Source: Dongia deserti (GTDB lineage: Bacteria; Pseudomonadota; Alphaproteobacteria; Dongiales; Dongiaceae). From it: a stretch of 64,000 nt of DNA. The notes beneath the pieces were generated by a model. It searched no databases and was not told where the DNA came from. It saw only the letters and a program-made list of their open reading frames with translations. The stretch is taken from assembly GCF_003574735.1 (NCBI RefSeq), contig NZ_QORW01000021.1:1-64000 (forward strand). The letters run 5' to 3'. A program made the position numbers and the translations under genes. Shown piece after piece: positions 27,080 through 35,877 of the stretch; the stretch's first letter is position 1, and the number at the start of each line of letters is the position of its first letter.

Positions 27080-27981
27080 TGGGTATCTCCTTGCAGGTCG
27101 AGTTGAATAGCGCTGATCACCCACGACGAACTGTCCATGACAATTCCATCAGCGCCGATTTTTTGGCGGTTGATCGCTTCGGCGAGCGCGGCCTCGATCT
27201 GTGCGCGTTTCTGCTCCGCGAGTGGACCTGCTTCCCGGAACACCTCTCCAGCCGGACCGATCGCGAGTTGAAAGGCGATGGCGTCCTCGACGTCCCGGCC
27301 GATCAGGACCGGCGCGTCGACCCGGCGGAACTCGATTTGCCCGTATCCGGCCGCCGTCATCATGGCCCGCACCGTCGCTTCGTCCGACATCGAGAACGGA
27401 CCTGGGCCGCAGGTCTGCGCATCCGGACCAGGTGGCGGCAGGAACCGAAGCACGATGTCCTTAGCCATCGAGAGCCAGGGATTGTCCGCACGATCGCGCC
27501 AGACGATGTGGACCATTCGTCCGCCTGGCCGCAGCGCCTTACGCATGTTGCGCAGACCCGCGACAGGGTTGGCAAAGAACATCGTACCGAAGCGCGCGAA
27601 AACGAGATCGAACTGTTCCGTCGGCAGCGCAACTTCGGCATCGCCGCGCACGAAACGCAGATTGCCGATCCCTTGGGCCTGTGCGTCCCTGCGCGCATAG
27701 TCGAGGAACGCATCGCAGCAATCGATCCCAACCACCTCGCCTGTCGGACCAACACGCCGTGCAAGCTTGATGGCGGTATCGCCGAAGCCGCAACCTACGT
27801 CGAGAACCCGATCCCCTTCGCGAACCGGGAGTGTTGGAAAGATCGCGTCGCTATGGTGGGTCAGTCCGTCGACCAGAATGTGCTTAAAGCGGATGAATTT
27901 GTGCGCGAGCACCTCGTTCCAGAACTGGACAAAGGGCGAGTCTTCCACCGGCGCTTCGGTGGGGTTTGCAAAGCTGCTCAT
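27076..27981 (-). CDS. Class I SAM-dependent methyltransferase
   Basis: A 301-residue UbiE/Methyltransf_25-type enzyme. Motif I is VLDVGCGFGDTAIKLA, with VVGIDCCDAFLDYARR as motif post-I. The C-terminal extension (DVEDAIAFQLAIGPAG) is typical of small-molecule methyltransferases. It is first in a two-gene unit with cysK, coupled by ATGA. The pairing suggests methylation linked to sulphur or amino-acid metabolism, but no substrate can be named. Confidence 0.87.
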   Translation of the reverse strand: MSSFANPTEAPVEDSPFVQFWNEVLAHKFIRFKHILVDGLTHHSDAIFPTLPVREGDRVLDVGCGFGDTAIKLARRVGPTGEVVGIDCCDAFLDYARRDAQAQGIGNLRFVRGDAEVALPTEQFDLVFARFGTMFFANPVAGLRNMRKALRPGGRMVHIVWRDRADNPWLSMAKDIVLRFLPPPGPDAQTCGPGPFSMSDEATVRAMMTAAGYGQIEFRRVDAPVLIGRDVEDAIAFQLAIGPAGEVFREAGPLAEQKRAQIEAALAEAINRQKIGADGIVMDSSSWVISAIQLDLQGDTQ

Positions 27982-28386
27982 CGTGCGGGCACCTCATCGT
28001 CGTCTCTCGCTAATCGAGAACGGCTGAAAGGTATCGGTCCTCACCGTCCCTCGCTTGGCAATTTCCTGAGGAAATCCTGGATTTCTCATGAGGAGGCGGC
28101 GGAATTCAGGTTGCGCCCATTTCCACCTACGGCTGCGGCTGCCGAGGTGGCTTTCACGGCCGCCCCGCATGCCCCACGGGTATGAAGGAAACCTACGACG
28201 ACCTGGTCGAGCCGAGCAGCTAAACTACTGATAAGCTTACGCTATCCATCCTTATGGCCTGGCCTCAACACTCATAATGTGTTGGCTTTTCTTGCCTCGG
28301 GGCAGGCAGGTGCCATAAACGGAAGTGCCGGTGTCACATCGGGGATCGTTCGGGATTCCAACCACCTGAACGCCGCCGAGTCGTCG
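27982..28386. other. Intergenic stretch with one small hairpin
   Basis: About 405 bp between the epimerase-like stop and the methyltransferase start, both minus strand. The only clear structure is CAACAC-TCATAAT-GTGTTG at 28266-28284, followed by TTTTCTTG on the plus strand. I see no credible gene; the promoter of the methyltransferase-cysK unit should lie here. Confidence 0.4.
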
Positions 28387-29388
28387 TTAGACCAATGCAC
28401 GCCCGTCCCCGGCAACGCCACGGACGCATCCTGTGGGCTTGAAAACATGCAGTCGGATTACCGTTTCGATCGGTATACCTCGCCTCAGCGTCAGCAATCG
28501 CGCGCCGCGGCGGCGCGCCTCGGCTAAGCCGTAAGCCAGCGGCGTGCTGTTGGGCTCAAGCCCGATCAGCCGCGTGCATCCACCCCATGGGGGCTCGGAG
28601 GTACCAGCGATCTCGAGCCAAAGCCAAGCCGTTGGAAATAGCTCGACATCCCATGACAAAGCGACCGCAACAGCATTGTCTAGCCGCCGGATTGACATCC
28701 ACGCCGCGGCGAAGTCCTCCAGATACGCGAGACAGGCCAGTCGGCCCTCGGCAACAGCCGTAAGTGGCCGTCGAAGATCGATGATGCCGTTTTTGCCCCG
28801 GATGCTTGGCCAGCGCCCGACGGCTCCGGCTCGCAGCGGATTGGCGGGCGGATCATATCCCTCGTCCGATCTTACGCGCCGGGCACCACTGTCGAGCTCG
28901 AACTCGCCTGTCAACAGATCGGAGCCAAAAGTCGGGTGATGGCCCCACATGACTGTCACGGGCTCGTTGCCTTCTGATTCTGCTGTCTCCCGGATCGTGA
29001 CCAGATCTCCCTCGACCAGGATTTCCCGCTGCATGCGGACCGGCACGCTCGTGAACTGACGGCTGAGACGCATCCTTGAGACGCCTGGTTCCATTTCCCA
29101 GGGCGAGATCGATGCTTCGCCATGAAAGCCATGAAACACACCGTTGAAGGTGCAGGCATCGCCGCCATTCGGAAACAGGAGCGGCCAGCCCCCAGTGTAG
29201 CGGGTCAGCCAGGTGTGCTCGTCGGGTGCCGCTCCTGAGTCGAGCGGTTCATTCATCGGCTCCCACGGGACAGTACCCAGCACGGACAAGCCGAGCTGCT
29301 TGTGCTCGATTGCGGTAATGGTGGCACCGACTTGCGGCCTGACGGTGACGCGAAGAAATTCACTTTCCAGGAGGACATCGCCGCTCAT
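28387..29388 (-). CDS. Aldose 1-epimerase-like protein
   Basis: A 333-residue protein with the galactose-mutarotase beta-sandwich pattern. It begins with LRVTVRPQVGATITAIEH, then GGWPLLFPNGG, the conserved His of FHGFHGEAS, and later MWGHHPTFG and LEPNSTP. These His residues match catalytic positions of the family, so it may interconvert anomers of the imported sugar. It is last in the CUT1 operon, overlapping the permease stop by ATGA. Confidence 0.85.
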   Translation of the reverse strand: MSGDVLLESEFLRVTVRPQVGATITAIEHKQLGLSVLGTVPWEPMNEPLDSGAAPDEHTWLTRYTGGWPLLFPNGGDACTFNGVFHGFHGEASISPWEMEPGVSRMRLSRQFTSVPVRMQREILVEGDLVTIRETAESEGNEPVTVMWGHHPTFGSDLLTGEFELDSGARRVRSDEGYDPPANPLRAGAVGRWPSIRGKNGIIDLRRPLTAVAEGRLACLAYLEDFAAAWMSIRRLDNAVAVALSWDVELFPTAWLWLEIAGTSEPPWGGCTRLIGLEPNSTPLAYGLAEARRRGARLLTLRRGIPIETVIRLHVFKPTGCVRGVAGDGRALV

Positions 29389-30242
29389 TTAACGGAACCC
29401 GCCATCAGGCCCTGGATGTAGTGCTTCTGGAACGCGAGATAGAGAATGATCATAGGCGCGCTGGCGAACACCATGCCGGCCATGGTGAGAGGGATCTGGT
29501 CATTGTAGCGGCCCTGAAACACGCTGATACCGGCCATGAGCGTCCGCTTGGCGTCGTCCTGCAGGAAGATGATGGCGATCAGCAGGTCGTTCCAGACATA
29601 GAGCGCGTTCACCACCACCAGCGTGAGCAGGGCCGGCAAGGACAGCGGGATCACGATCTTGATCAGGATCAGCAGGTCGCCGGCACCATCGATGCGTGCT
29701 GCCTCGAACAATTCGCGCGGCAGTGTCCGGAAGAAGCTGGTGAGCAGATAGACGGAGAATGGCGTGATCAAGCCTGCATAGATCAGGATCGCGCCTTCAT
29801 AGGTGCTGATCAGGGACAATTGAGTATAGAGCACGAACAAGGGGACGATCATCACCACCGGTGGGATGGCCATGAGCGAGGTGCTGATCGAGAACAGCAA
29901 GCCGCGACCGCGGAACTGCATACGGGCGATCGCATAGGCTCCCAGGCAGGACACGACCGTGCTCAGCGCTACAGCGCCGGCCGCGAGAATCACGCTGTTG
30001 GCCATCCAGGCGACGAAATCGCTCTCGAAGAGAACGCTGCGGAAGTGGTCGAGGACCAGCTCCTGGGGAAACCCGACCTTGTTGAAGATGTATTCCTGCT
30101 GACTCTTGAGGGAGGTCAGGATCATGAACAAAGTCGGCGTGAGCGCGATCAGGGTGGCGACGATGAGGATGCCGTGCTTGAGCACCTGGTCGGGCTTGAC
30201 CCGCACCCCATGTTGCCGTTTGACCGCCATCCCGCCCCTCAT
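29385..30242 (-). CDS. Carbohydrate ABC transporter permease (MalG/UgpE-like)
   Basis: A 285-residue permease with six transmembrane helices. The EAA loop EAARIDGAGDLLILIKIVIPLSLP docks to the ATPase, and the C-terminus FQKHYIQGLMAGSVK is diagnostic of CUT1 inner-membrane subunits. The ATG at 30242 overlaps the MalF-like stop by ATGA. The frame upstream of this start is open to 30545 but overlaps the MalF gene and is non-coding. No cognate ATPase gene lies in this operon. Confidence 0.94.
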   Translation of the reverse strand: MRGGMAVKRQHGVRVKPDQVLKHGILIVATLIALTPTLFMILTSLKSQQEYIFNKVGFPQELVLDHFRSVLFESDFVAWMANSVILAAGAVALSTVVSCLGAYAIARMQFRGRGLLFSISTSLMAIPPVVMIVPLFVLYTQLSLISTYEGAILIYAGLITPFSVYLLTSFFRTLPRELFEAARIDGAGDLLILIKIVIPLSLPALLTLVVVNALYVWNDLLIAIIFLQDDAKRTLMAGISVFQGRYNDQIPLTMAGMVFASAPMIILYLAFQKHYIQGLMAGSVK

Positions 30243-31120
30243 GCCGTCTCTTCCTCGTTGGCGCGCCGCCGGGCCGCGAACAGCGGCACGATCAAAAGGA
30301 GCGAGACCAGGAAGAGCATGACGGAAACCGCCGACGCGATTCCCGGCAGGCTGGTCCTGATCAGCGCGTTGAAGATGTAGAGCTCGACCACCATGGTCGA
30401 CGTGCCCGGGCCACCACGACCGCCACCGATCATGTACACGTACGCGAATACGGCGGAGAGAATCGTAATGATGCTGGTCACGATGTAGAACTCCATGACC
30501 ACTTTCATCTGCGGCAAGATGACGTGCCACACGCGCTGCCACCAATTGGCGCCTTCGAGCCGCGCCGCCTCCATCAGCGATTCATCCAGGCTCAGCATGC
30601 GCGCGAGAAACAGGATGATGCCGAGCGCGGATTCGCGCCAGATGATCAGCATCATGACCGTCCACAGCGCGACATCCGACGACCCGATCCAGTCCAGAGC
30701 CAGGAAATCGAGTCCGATCCAGCGCAGCACCTCATTCACCGGGCCATTGAACTGGAATAGCTTCTTCATAATCACGGCGATGATCGGGATCGCCAGGATG
30801 TAGGGCAGGAACAGCACCACGCGATAGAGCTTCCAGCCCTTCAGCCGCTCGTACAGCACCACGGCGATCAACAGCGACCAGACCACCATGAAAGGAACGG
30901 CTAACAGCAGCAGTAAATTGTGCTGGACCGACTCCCAGAACAGCGGCTGATTGAGCACAAGCTCGTAGTTGCGCAAGCCGATCCATGGCCCATCGATCCC
31001 GCGGACCATCTTGAAGCTGAACTCGAATATGCGGATCAGCGGATAGCCGAACACGAACAGCAGAAGCGCAACCAGCGGAGCGACGTAAAGATAGGGCGCA
31101 AACCTGGATGTCTGGTTCAC
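30239..31120 (-). CDS. Carbohydrate ABC transporter permease (MalF/UgpA-like)
   Basis: A 293-residue permease with six transmembrane segments and the EAA loop EAARLEGANWWQRVWHVILPQMK. It forms the heterodimeric channel with the MalG-like subunit. It starts with GTG at 31120 in a GC-rich stretch. It follows the binding-protein gene by 100 nt and precedes the MalG-like gene with overlap. Confidence 0.94.
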   Translation of the reverse strand: MNQTSRFAPYLYVAPLVALLLFVFGYPLIRIFEFSFKMVRGIDGPWIGLRNYELVLNQPLFWESVQHNLLLLLAVPFMVVWSLLIAVVLYERLKGWKLYRVVLFLPYILAIPIIAVIMKKLFQFNGPVNEVLRWIGLDFLALDWIGSSDVALWTVMMLIIWRESALGIILFLARMLSLDESLMEAARLEGANWWQRVWHVILPQMKVVMEFYIVTSIITILSAVFAYVYMIGGGRGGPGTSTMVVELYIFNALIRTSLPGIASAVSVMLFLVSLLLIVPLFAARRRANEEETA

Positions 31121-31220
31121 CGCCGGAGCCCCGCCTTCATTCGCACGTCATGGCAAGAGATTGCCGATGAAGCGGGAGGCCGGCCAAACACGGCCGGACC
31201 CCCCTCCCCCGCAACTCGCG

Positions 31221-32561
31221 TCAGCCGCCGAGATCGACGGCCCACTTCTGGTAGTTCTCGACGATGTCGGGGTTGAAGTCGCGCCATTCCTTGGCGACGT
31301 TGTAGGCAAGCTCGCCAGCCTGCTCTCCCGTGATCTTGCCTTCGACCACCTGCTGAGCGGTCGGCAGCAATGCCTGTTCGTAGAACTGCCCGGGCACCAG
31401 GTTGGAAAGATACGGAATGTTTGGCGACAGGCCCCACCGCTGCCACATGTCGCGCACCGTCGGATCCGTGAGCACCGAAACGTCGAAGTTCTTGTTGGCG
31501 GGGATCCAGCCGGTCAGCTCGTGCAGCGCCTTCAGGCGATCCGGCGACTGCAGATACTCAAGGAACGCCGCGGCCGCCTTTGGATCTTTCGCTTTCGCCG
31601 GGATGCCGAGCCCCTGTGAATCGAAGATCGGCTGGCCCGCGAGCTTGCCCTTGCCATAGACGGGCATCACCATCGTTCCGATCCGACCGTTGGTCGCCTT
31701 GCTGTCCGCCGGCACACGTGAGCCGACCGAGAGCCCCATTCCCACCTTGCCCGCGACGATCAGGTCGATGCCGGGATAGAGCTCGGTCGACGATATTTCC
31801 GGATTGAAGAAGCCGGCCTTCCTGAGCTCTTCGAGCTTCACCCAATGCTCATGGTATTTTGGTTCGCGGAAGTCGCGCTCACCGGTGAACAGGCCGATTG
31901 TCTCGCCAGCGGAGTCAACATTCTGCGCTAGGGCATGGCCGAAATACCACTCGCCCCAGTAGCCGTCCTGGATGCCGCCGCCGACAGGGGCGATGCTTGC
32001 GGATTTCAGCTTCTCGCAGGCCGCCAGGAACTCATCCCAGGTCTGCGGCGCCTTGTCGGCGTCCAGCCCCGCCTTGTCGAAGGCATCCTTGTTGTAGATC
32101 CAGATCATCGGCAGTGGATACCAGCCAACGCGATAGGTGTTGCCGCCGAAATTGCTGAGCAGCGTCGGGTTCGAGGCCTGGATCACCTCGTCACTCACAA
32201 GGCCGTTCAGCGGCTGAAGGTAGCCGAGCCACACGCTCTCCATATGGTAGATGCCGTTCCACAGGAACTGGATATCCGGCGCCTCGCCGGACGCGGCCGC
32301 CGTCTGGAACTGCGAGATCACCACGGCGGTGTCTTGCAGCATCGGCTTCACCGTTGCCGCCGTGTATTTCTTCACCGAATCATCGACGAAGGCCTGCAGG
32401 CCCGGCAGTTCCTGCTCGCCCCACCACCACATGTTCAGCTCAGTCGCCGCACGCGCGCGCCACGCCGGCAGCATCCCCCCAAGCGCCACGCCGGCACCGG
32501 CGGCCGCGGATGTCCTCAAGAGCTCTCGCCGTGAGAAACTTTGCCTCCATTTCCCTGTCAT
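31221..32561 (-). CDS. CUT1 extracellular sugar-binding protein
   Basis: A 446-residue periplasmic binding protein. A Tat-type signal (FSRRELLRTSAAAGAGVALGG, with the RR pair at residues 11-12) leads to mature ATELNMWWWGEQELPG. The body has the family-1 SBP layout and LDFKWIYNKDAF-like elements; PLPMIWIYNKDAFDKAGLD is seen near residue 155. It would deliver a mono- or oligosaccharide or a sugar derivative to the downstream permeases. Tat export suggests that it folds in the cytoplasm first. Confidence 0.93.
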   Translation of the reverse strand: MTGKWRQSFSRRELLRTSAAAGAGVALGGMLPAWRARAATELNMWWWGEQELPGLQAFVDDSVKKYTAATVKPMLQDTAVVISQFQTAAASGEAPDIQFLWNGIYHMESVWLGYLQPLNGLVSDEVIQASNPTLLSNFGGNTYRVGWYPLPMIWIYNKDAFDKAGLDADKAPQTWDEFLAACEKLKSASIAPVGGGIQDGYWGEWYFGHALAQNVDSAGETIGLFTGERDFREPKYHEHWVKLEELRKAGFFNPEISSTELYPGIDLIVAGKVGMGLSVGSRVPADSKATNGRIGTMVMPVYGKGKLAGQPIFDSQGLGIPAKAKDPKAAAAFLEYLQSPDRLKALHELTGWIPANKNFDVSVLTDPTVRDMWQRWGLSPNIPYLSNLVPGQFYEQALLPTAQQVVEGKITGEQAGELAYNVAKEWRDFNPDIVENYQKWAVDLGG

Positions 32562-32613
32562 TGCGCTTCCCTAGCCTCCTTATGTGCTTCCGGCGCGCAA
32601 GCGTCCGGTAATT

Positions 32614-33390
32614 TCAGAACGTGCTCATGAGGCCGCCGTCGACGACCAGCAGCTGGCCCGTCATGTAACGGCAGTAGTTCGACGCCAGAAAGATCACGGT
32701 ACCCGAGACGTCTTCCGGATAGCCGGTCCGGCGCAGCGGGATCTTGCCCTTCTTCACGTACCATTCGAGGAACTCGGGCGTCTCCGTCTCGTTGACGCCG
32801 TTGATGATCGACATCGGCGTCGACATGAAACCGGGCGCCACCGCGTTCACCAGGATGTTGTAGGGCCCAAGCTCCACCGCCATCGACTTGGTCAGCGTGA
32901 TGATGCCCCCCTTGGCCGCGTTGTAGGCGCCGACCTCGCCGCTCGAGGCGAAGCCCTGGATCGAGGCGATGTGAATGATGCGGCCGGATTTCCGCTCGAC
33001 CATATGCGGCGCGACGAGCTTGGAGCCCATGTAGACGGATTCGAGATTGATGGCGATGGTGCGCCGCCAGTCTTCCAGCGTGTCCTGCAGGATCGTCCTG
33101 GCCGGCGGATTAATGGCTGCGTTGTTCACCAGCACGTCGATCCGGCCGAACTCCCTGACGATGCTGTCGACCACCGATCCGTACGCACCGTAATCCGTGA
33201 CATCCAGGTCGAAAGATCTGGAGATGCCGCCGGCAGCCGAGACCTCAGCTTCGACGGTGTGGAGCGTTGCCGGATTCCGCTCGAGCAGCATGACCTTGGC
33301 GCCTTCGGCGGCCATCTCGAGCGAGACGGAACGGCCGAGCCCCTGTCCGGCACCCGTGACAATGCATACCTGGCCCGCGAGCAAGCCCAT
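32614..33390 (-). CDS. Short-chain dehydrogenase/reductase
   Basis: A 258-residue NAD(P)-dependent SDR. It has TGAGQGLG (cofactor), NNAA, and the catalytic Ser of HIASIQG with YNAAK, and ends in DGGLMSTF. The C-terminal substrate region has PMSIINGVNETETPEFLEWYVKKGKIPLRR, a pattern shared with the SDR at 62.0 kb, so the two are probable paralogs. It is first in the CUT1 operon and probably oxidises the imported sugar or polyol. The ATG at 33390 is preferred because the frame upstream contains the IclR-type operator. Confidence 0.92.
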   Translation of the reverse strand: MGLLAGQVCIVTGAGQGLGRSVSLEMAAEGAKVMLLERNPATLHTVEAEVSAAGGISRSFDLDVTDYGAYGSVVDSIVREFGRIDVLVNNAAINPPARTILQDTLEDWRRTIAINLESVYMGSKLVAPHMVERKSGRIIHIASIQGFASSGEVGAYNAAKGGIITLTKSMAVELGPYNILVNAVAPGFMSTPMSIINGVNETETPEFLEWYVKKGKIPLRRTGYPEDVSGTVIFLASNYCRYMTGQLLVVDGGLMSTF

Positions 33391-33422
33391 CGACACGTCC
33401 CCACGCCGTGGCAGCGGCATCC

Positions 33423-33460
33423 GGTAGAACATTTCCAGCATTCTGGAATATGTTCTACCA
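33423..33460. promoter_or_regulatory. Large dyad operator (IclR-type site 1)
   Basis: Core TTCCAG-AATG-CTGGAA lies inside longer arms GGTAGAACAT and ATGTTCTACC, which are also inverted, giving a nearly perfect 37-bp dyad. It sits 33 nt before the first SDR gene of the CUT1 operon. The core recurs identically at 41410 and nearly identically at 43459. Confidence 0.75.
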
Positions 33461-33517
33461 TCCCGGATGACTCTAGGCGGTTGCTCGAAGCCCCGTCAAG
33501 GGAGGGTCGCCGCGGGA

Positions 33518-34696
33518 TCAGTCGAGCGCGGGCGTGCGGTAGAGATATTTGCCGCCCACCTTGATCTCGGCATCGACCAGGTACCGCTTCATCGCGGCGA
33601 GGTCGAGCTCGATGCCGAGACCCGGCCGATCCGGCAGCTGTATCTCGCCGTTCCGGTCCGGCGCGATGTGCGTCTTGCACATCTCCCACGCCATCGGCTG
33701 GGGTTTCACCGGATACTCGCAGATGCGATGCGCCTCCAACCCAGCATAGGGCTGGATCGAGGCGCACAGAGCGAGATGCGAGGTGAAGGTGTGGTTCACA
33801 TAGGTGACGCCTTTCGCTTTCGCGTAGTCCGCCACCTGCTTCGCGGGCCCGATGCCGCCGATGCGGCCGCAATCGATCTGGATGAAGCCGACCTTGCCGA
33901 TGTCGATCGTGTGCCTCGCCATGAAAATATTGTGCGCCGCCTCGCCGCCCGCGAGCTTCATGGAGCTGGGACGATCGGCAAGCGCGCCATAGGCCTCGTA
34001 GGCGCTGCCGTTGAACGGCTCTTCGAGCCAGGTCGCTTTCACGCCTTCCAGCAGCGGCAGGCGGGCGGCGGCTGCGTCGACATCCTGGTTCCAGATCTGG
34101 CCGGCATCGACCAGCAGGATGCCGTCGGGCCCAATGCCTTCACGCGCCGCCGCAAGCTGATCGGCATCGTCCTGCAGCGTGCCGCGCCCGAACGGGCCCC
34201 AGCCGCATTTCACCGCACGGAACCCGGCCTCGCGCGCGGCCCGGCAGGATTCCAGCGTCTGTTGCGGCGTGTCGCCGAAGAGTTGCGAGGCATAGGGCGT
34301 CTTCGGATAGGCGCGCTCATAGCCGAGCAGCTTGTACACCGGATCGCCATGCTTCTTGCCCAGCAAGTCCCAGAGCGCGATCTCCACACCCGACCAGGTG
34401 TGTGCAGCCTGCAGCAGGTCCATGCTGTTCCACTGGATGGTCGCGGCGATGCGCGCAATGTCGGCGGGCGAGGAGACATCCGCCCCTAGAACGGAGGTGC
34501 CGACCGGGCGGCAGGCGCCGTGCGACATGGGACAGACGAAGGATGCGATCGAGGTGAGCGGCGATGCTTCGCATTCGCCCCAGGCCTCTATCCCACCGGC
34601 ACGCACGCGGACCACCAGCGCATCCTGGCTGCCGTCGCCGGCATCGGTCACCACCGGCATCGAGAGATAGAAGAAGTCAACGGACTCGATTTTCAT
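33518..34696 (-). CDS. Mandelate racemase/muconate lactonizing enzyme family protein (paralog 2)
   Basis: A 392-residue enolase-superfamily enzyme with an N-terminal capping domain and a TIM barrel. Metal ligands are D197 (VDAGQ), E225 (WLEEP) and E252 (AGGE). Catalytic K163 lies in VKCGW and H302 in VNHTF; E327 follows. The usual second Lys of the K-x-K motif is Gly here, so the His side probably provides the base. It is likely a sugar-acid dehydratase. It is last in the dipeptide-type ABC operon, 8 nt after paralog 1, with ATG at 34696. Confidence 0.92.
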   Translation of the reverse strand: MKIESVDFFYLSMPVVTDAGDGSQDALVVRVRAGGIEAWGECEASPLTSIASFVCPMSHGACRPVGTSVLGADVSSPADIARIAATIQWNSMDLLQAAHTWSGVEIALWDLLGKKHGDPVYKLLGYERAYPKTPYASQLFGDTPQQTLESCRAAREAGFRAVKCGWGPFGRGTLQDDADQLAAAREGIGPDGILLVDAGQIWNQDVDAAAARLPLLEGVKATWLEEPFNGSAYEAYGALADRPSSMKLAGGEAAHNIFMARHTIDIGKVGFIQIDCGRIGGIGPAKQVADYAKAKGVTYVNHTFTSHLALCASIQPYAGLEAHRICEYPVKPQPMAWEMCKTHIAPDRNGEIQLPDRPGLGIELDLAAMKRYLVDAEIKVGGKYLYRTPALD

Positions 34697-34704
34697 GTTG
34701 CTGC

Positions 34705-35877
34705 CTACTGCACGCGATAAGCTGTCAAAGCTTCCTCGTTGATGGTGACGCCGAGCCCCGGCGCGGTCGGCAGCGGGATGCGGCCGTCCACCACCGGAAG
34801 CTCGACGCTGCACAGGTCTTTGCGCAAGCGGGAGTCCGCCAGTTCCCGCGGCAGGAACTCGATATAGGTGCACGTGGGCGAGACAGCGGCCAGGTGCGCC
34901 GAAGCCGCGATACCGATGGCGGACTTCCAGCAATGCGGCACCACTGCAAGCCCCTTGTCGCGCGCAGCCATGGCGACGCGGCGTGCCTCGGTCAAGCCGC
35001 CGACGCGGCCGACATCCGGCTGCACCACGTCCAGCGCGTCCCGGTCCATCAGTTCGCGGAACTCGAACCGCGAGTTCAGCCATTCTCCGGCAGCGACCCG
35101 CACGGGCGATGCCTTCACCAGCTTGGCGTAGCCCTCGATGTCGTCGGAGGGCAGCGGAGTTTCGATGAAATAGATGTCCTCGTCGGTGAACATTTCGATG
35201 GCGCGGAGGGCTTCCTTCCAGTCGCGCCAGGCATAGGCGACATCGACCATGATGGTCGTCTCCGGTCCGATCGCCTTGCGGCAGGCACGCACGATCTTCG
35301 CGATCTCGCGGTCATCCTCGATCTGCAGCGAGTTGTGGGAGTACGGGCCCTTGGTGCAGACCTCTAGCTTTACCGCGCGAAAGCCGAGTTCCTTCGCCTT
35401 GACTGCGCGCTCCACCAGGATGCGCGTGTAGGTCTCGAGGTCGTCGCCCTCCGGCAGCAGCGAGGCGTATGGCGTGATAGTGTTGTTGAGCGCGCCGCCC
35501 AGCAATTGCCAGCAGGGCTTGCCCTCCGCCTTGCCGCGCAGGTCCCACAGGGCCATATCGAGCGCGCCCATGGCACAGATGCCGAGGCCGCGCCGCCCCG
35601 TCATCGCGGAGCCGCTGTACATCCTCTCCCACAGGCCCTCGACATCAGTAGGATCCTTGCCGATCAGCATCTCGGTGAGGCCGAGGCCCATGATGTGCGT
35701 GCCAGGCGCTTCGATCATCGCGCGCGCAACCCAGGGATTGGTGTCGGTCTCCCCGATCCCGACCAGTCCCTCGTCGGTGTGGATCTTCACCACCAGATCG
35801 TCCTGCGCGGACGAGCAGGCGTCGGCGCGATAGTCCGGCACCAGCAGAACGAAGCATTCGATCTTGGTGATCTTCAT
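34705..35877 (-). CDS. Mandelate racemase/enolase family protein (paralog 1)
   Basis: A 390-residue enolase-superfamily enzyme. K170-x-E172 (VKLEV) replaces K-x-K; metal ligands are D212 (VDVAYAW), E239 (IETPL) and E265 (AGEW); H315 is in VPHCWK. It shares many motifs with the protein at 58.1 kb (NPW, EAPGTH, TPYASL, PDVGRVGG), so the two are close paralogs in different transport operons. Dehydration of an acid sugar is expected. ATG at 35877 overlaps the ABC ATPase stop. Confidence 0.92.
   Translation of the reverse strand: MKITKIECFVLLVPDYRADACSSAQDDLVVKIHTDEGLVGIGETDTNPWVARAMIEAPGTHIMGLGLTEMLIGKDPTDVEGLWERMYSGSAMTGRRGLGICAMGALDMALWDLRGKAEGKPCWQLLGGALNNTITPYASLLPEGDDLETYTRILVERAVKAKELGFRAVKLEVCTKGPYSHNSLQIEDDREIAKIVRACRKAIGPETTIMVDVAYAWRDWKEALRAIEMFTDEDIYFIETPLPSDDIEGYAKLVKASPVRVAAGEWLNSRFEFRELMDRDALDVVQPDVGRVGGLTEARRVAMAARDKGLAVVPHCWKSAIGIAASAHLAAVSPTCTYIEFLPRELADSRLRKDLCSVELPVVDGRIPLPTAPGLGVTINEEALTAYRVQ

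Noticed and set aside
28266-28284. Small hairpin followed by TTTTCTTG as a terminator
   Set aside because: No plus-strand gene ends before it, and on the minus strand no T-run follows, so a terminator role is not supported.
34697-35083. Upstream extension of racemase paralog 2
   Set aside because: It overlaps paralog 1 in another frame and is not similar to the capping domain.
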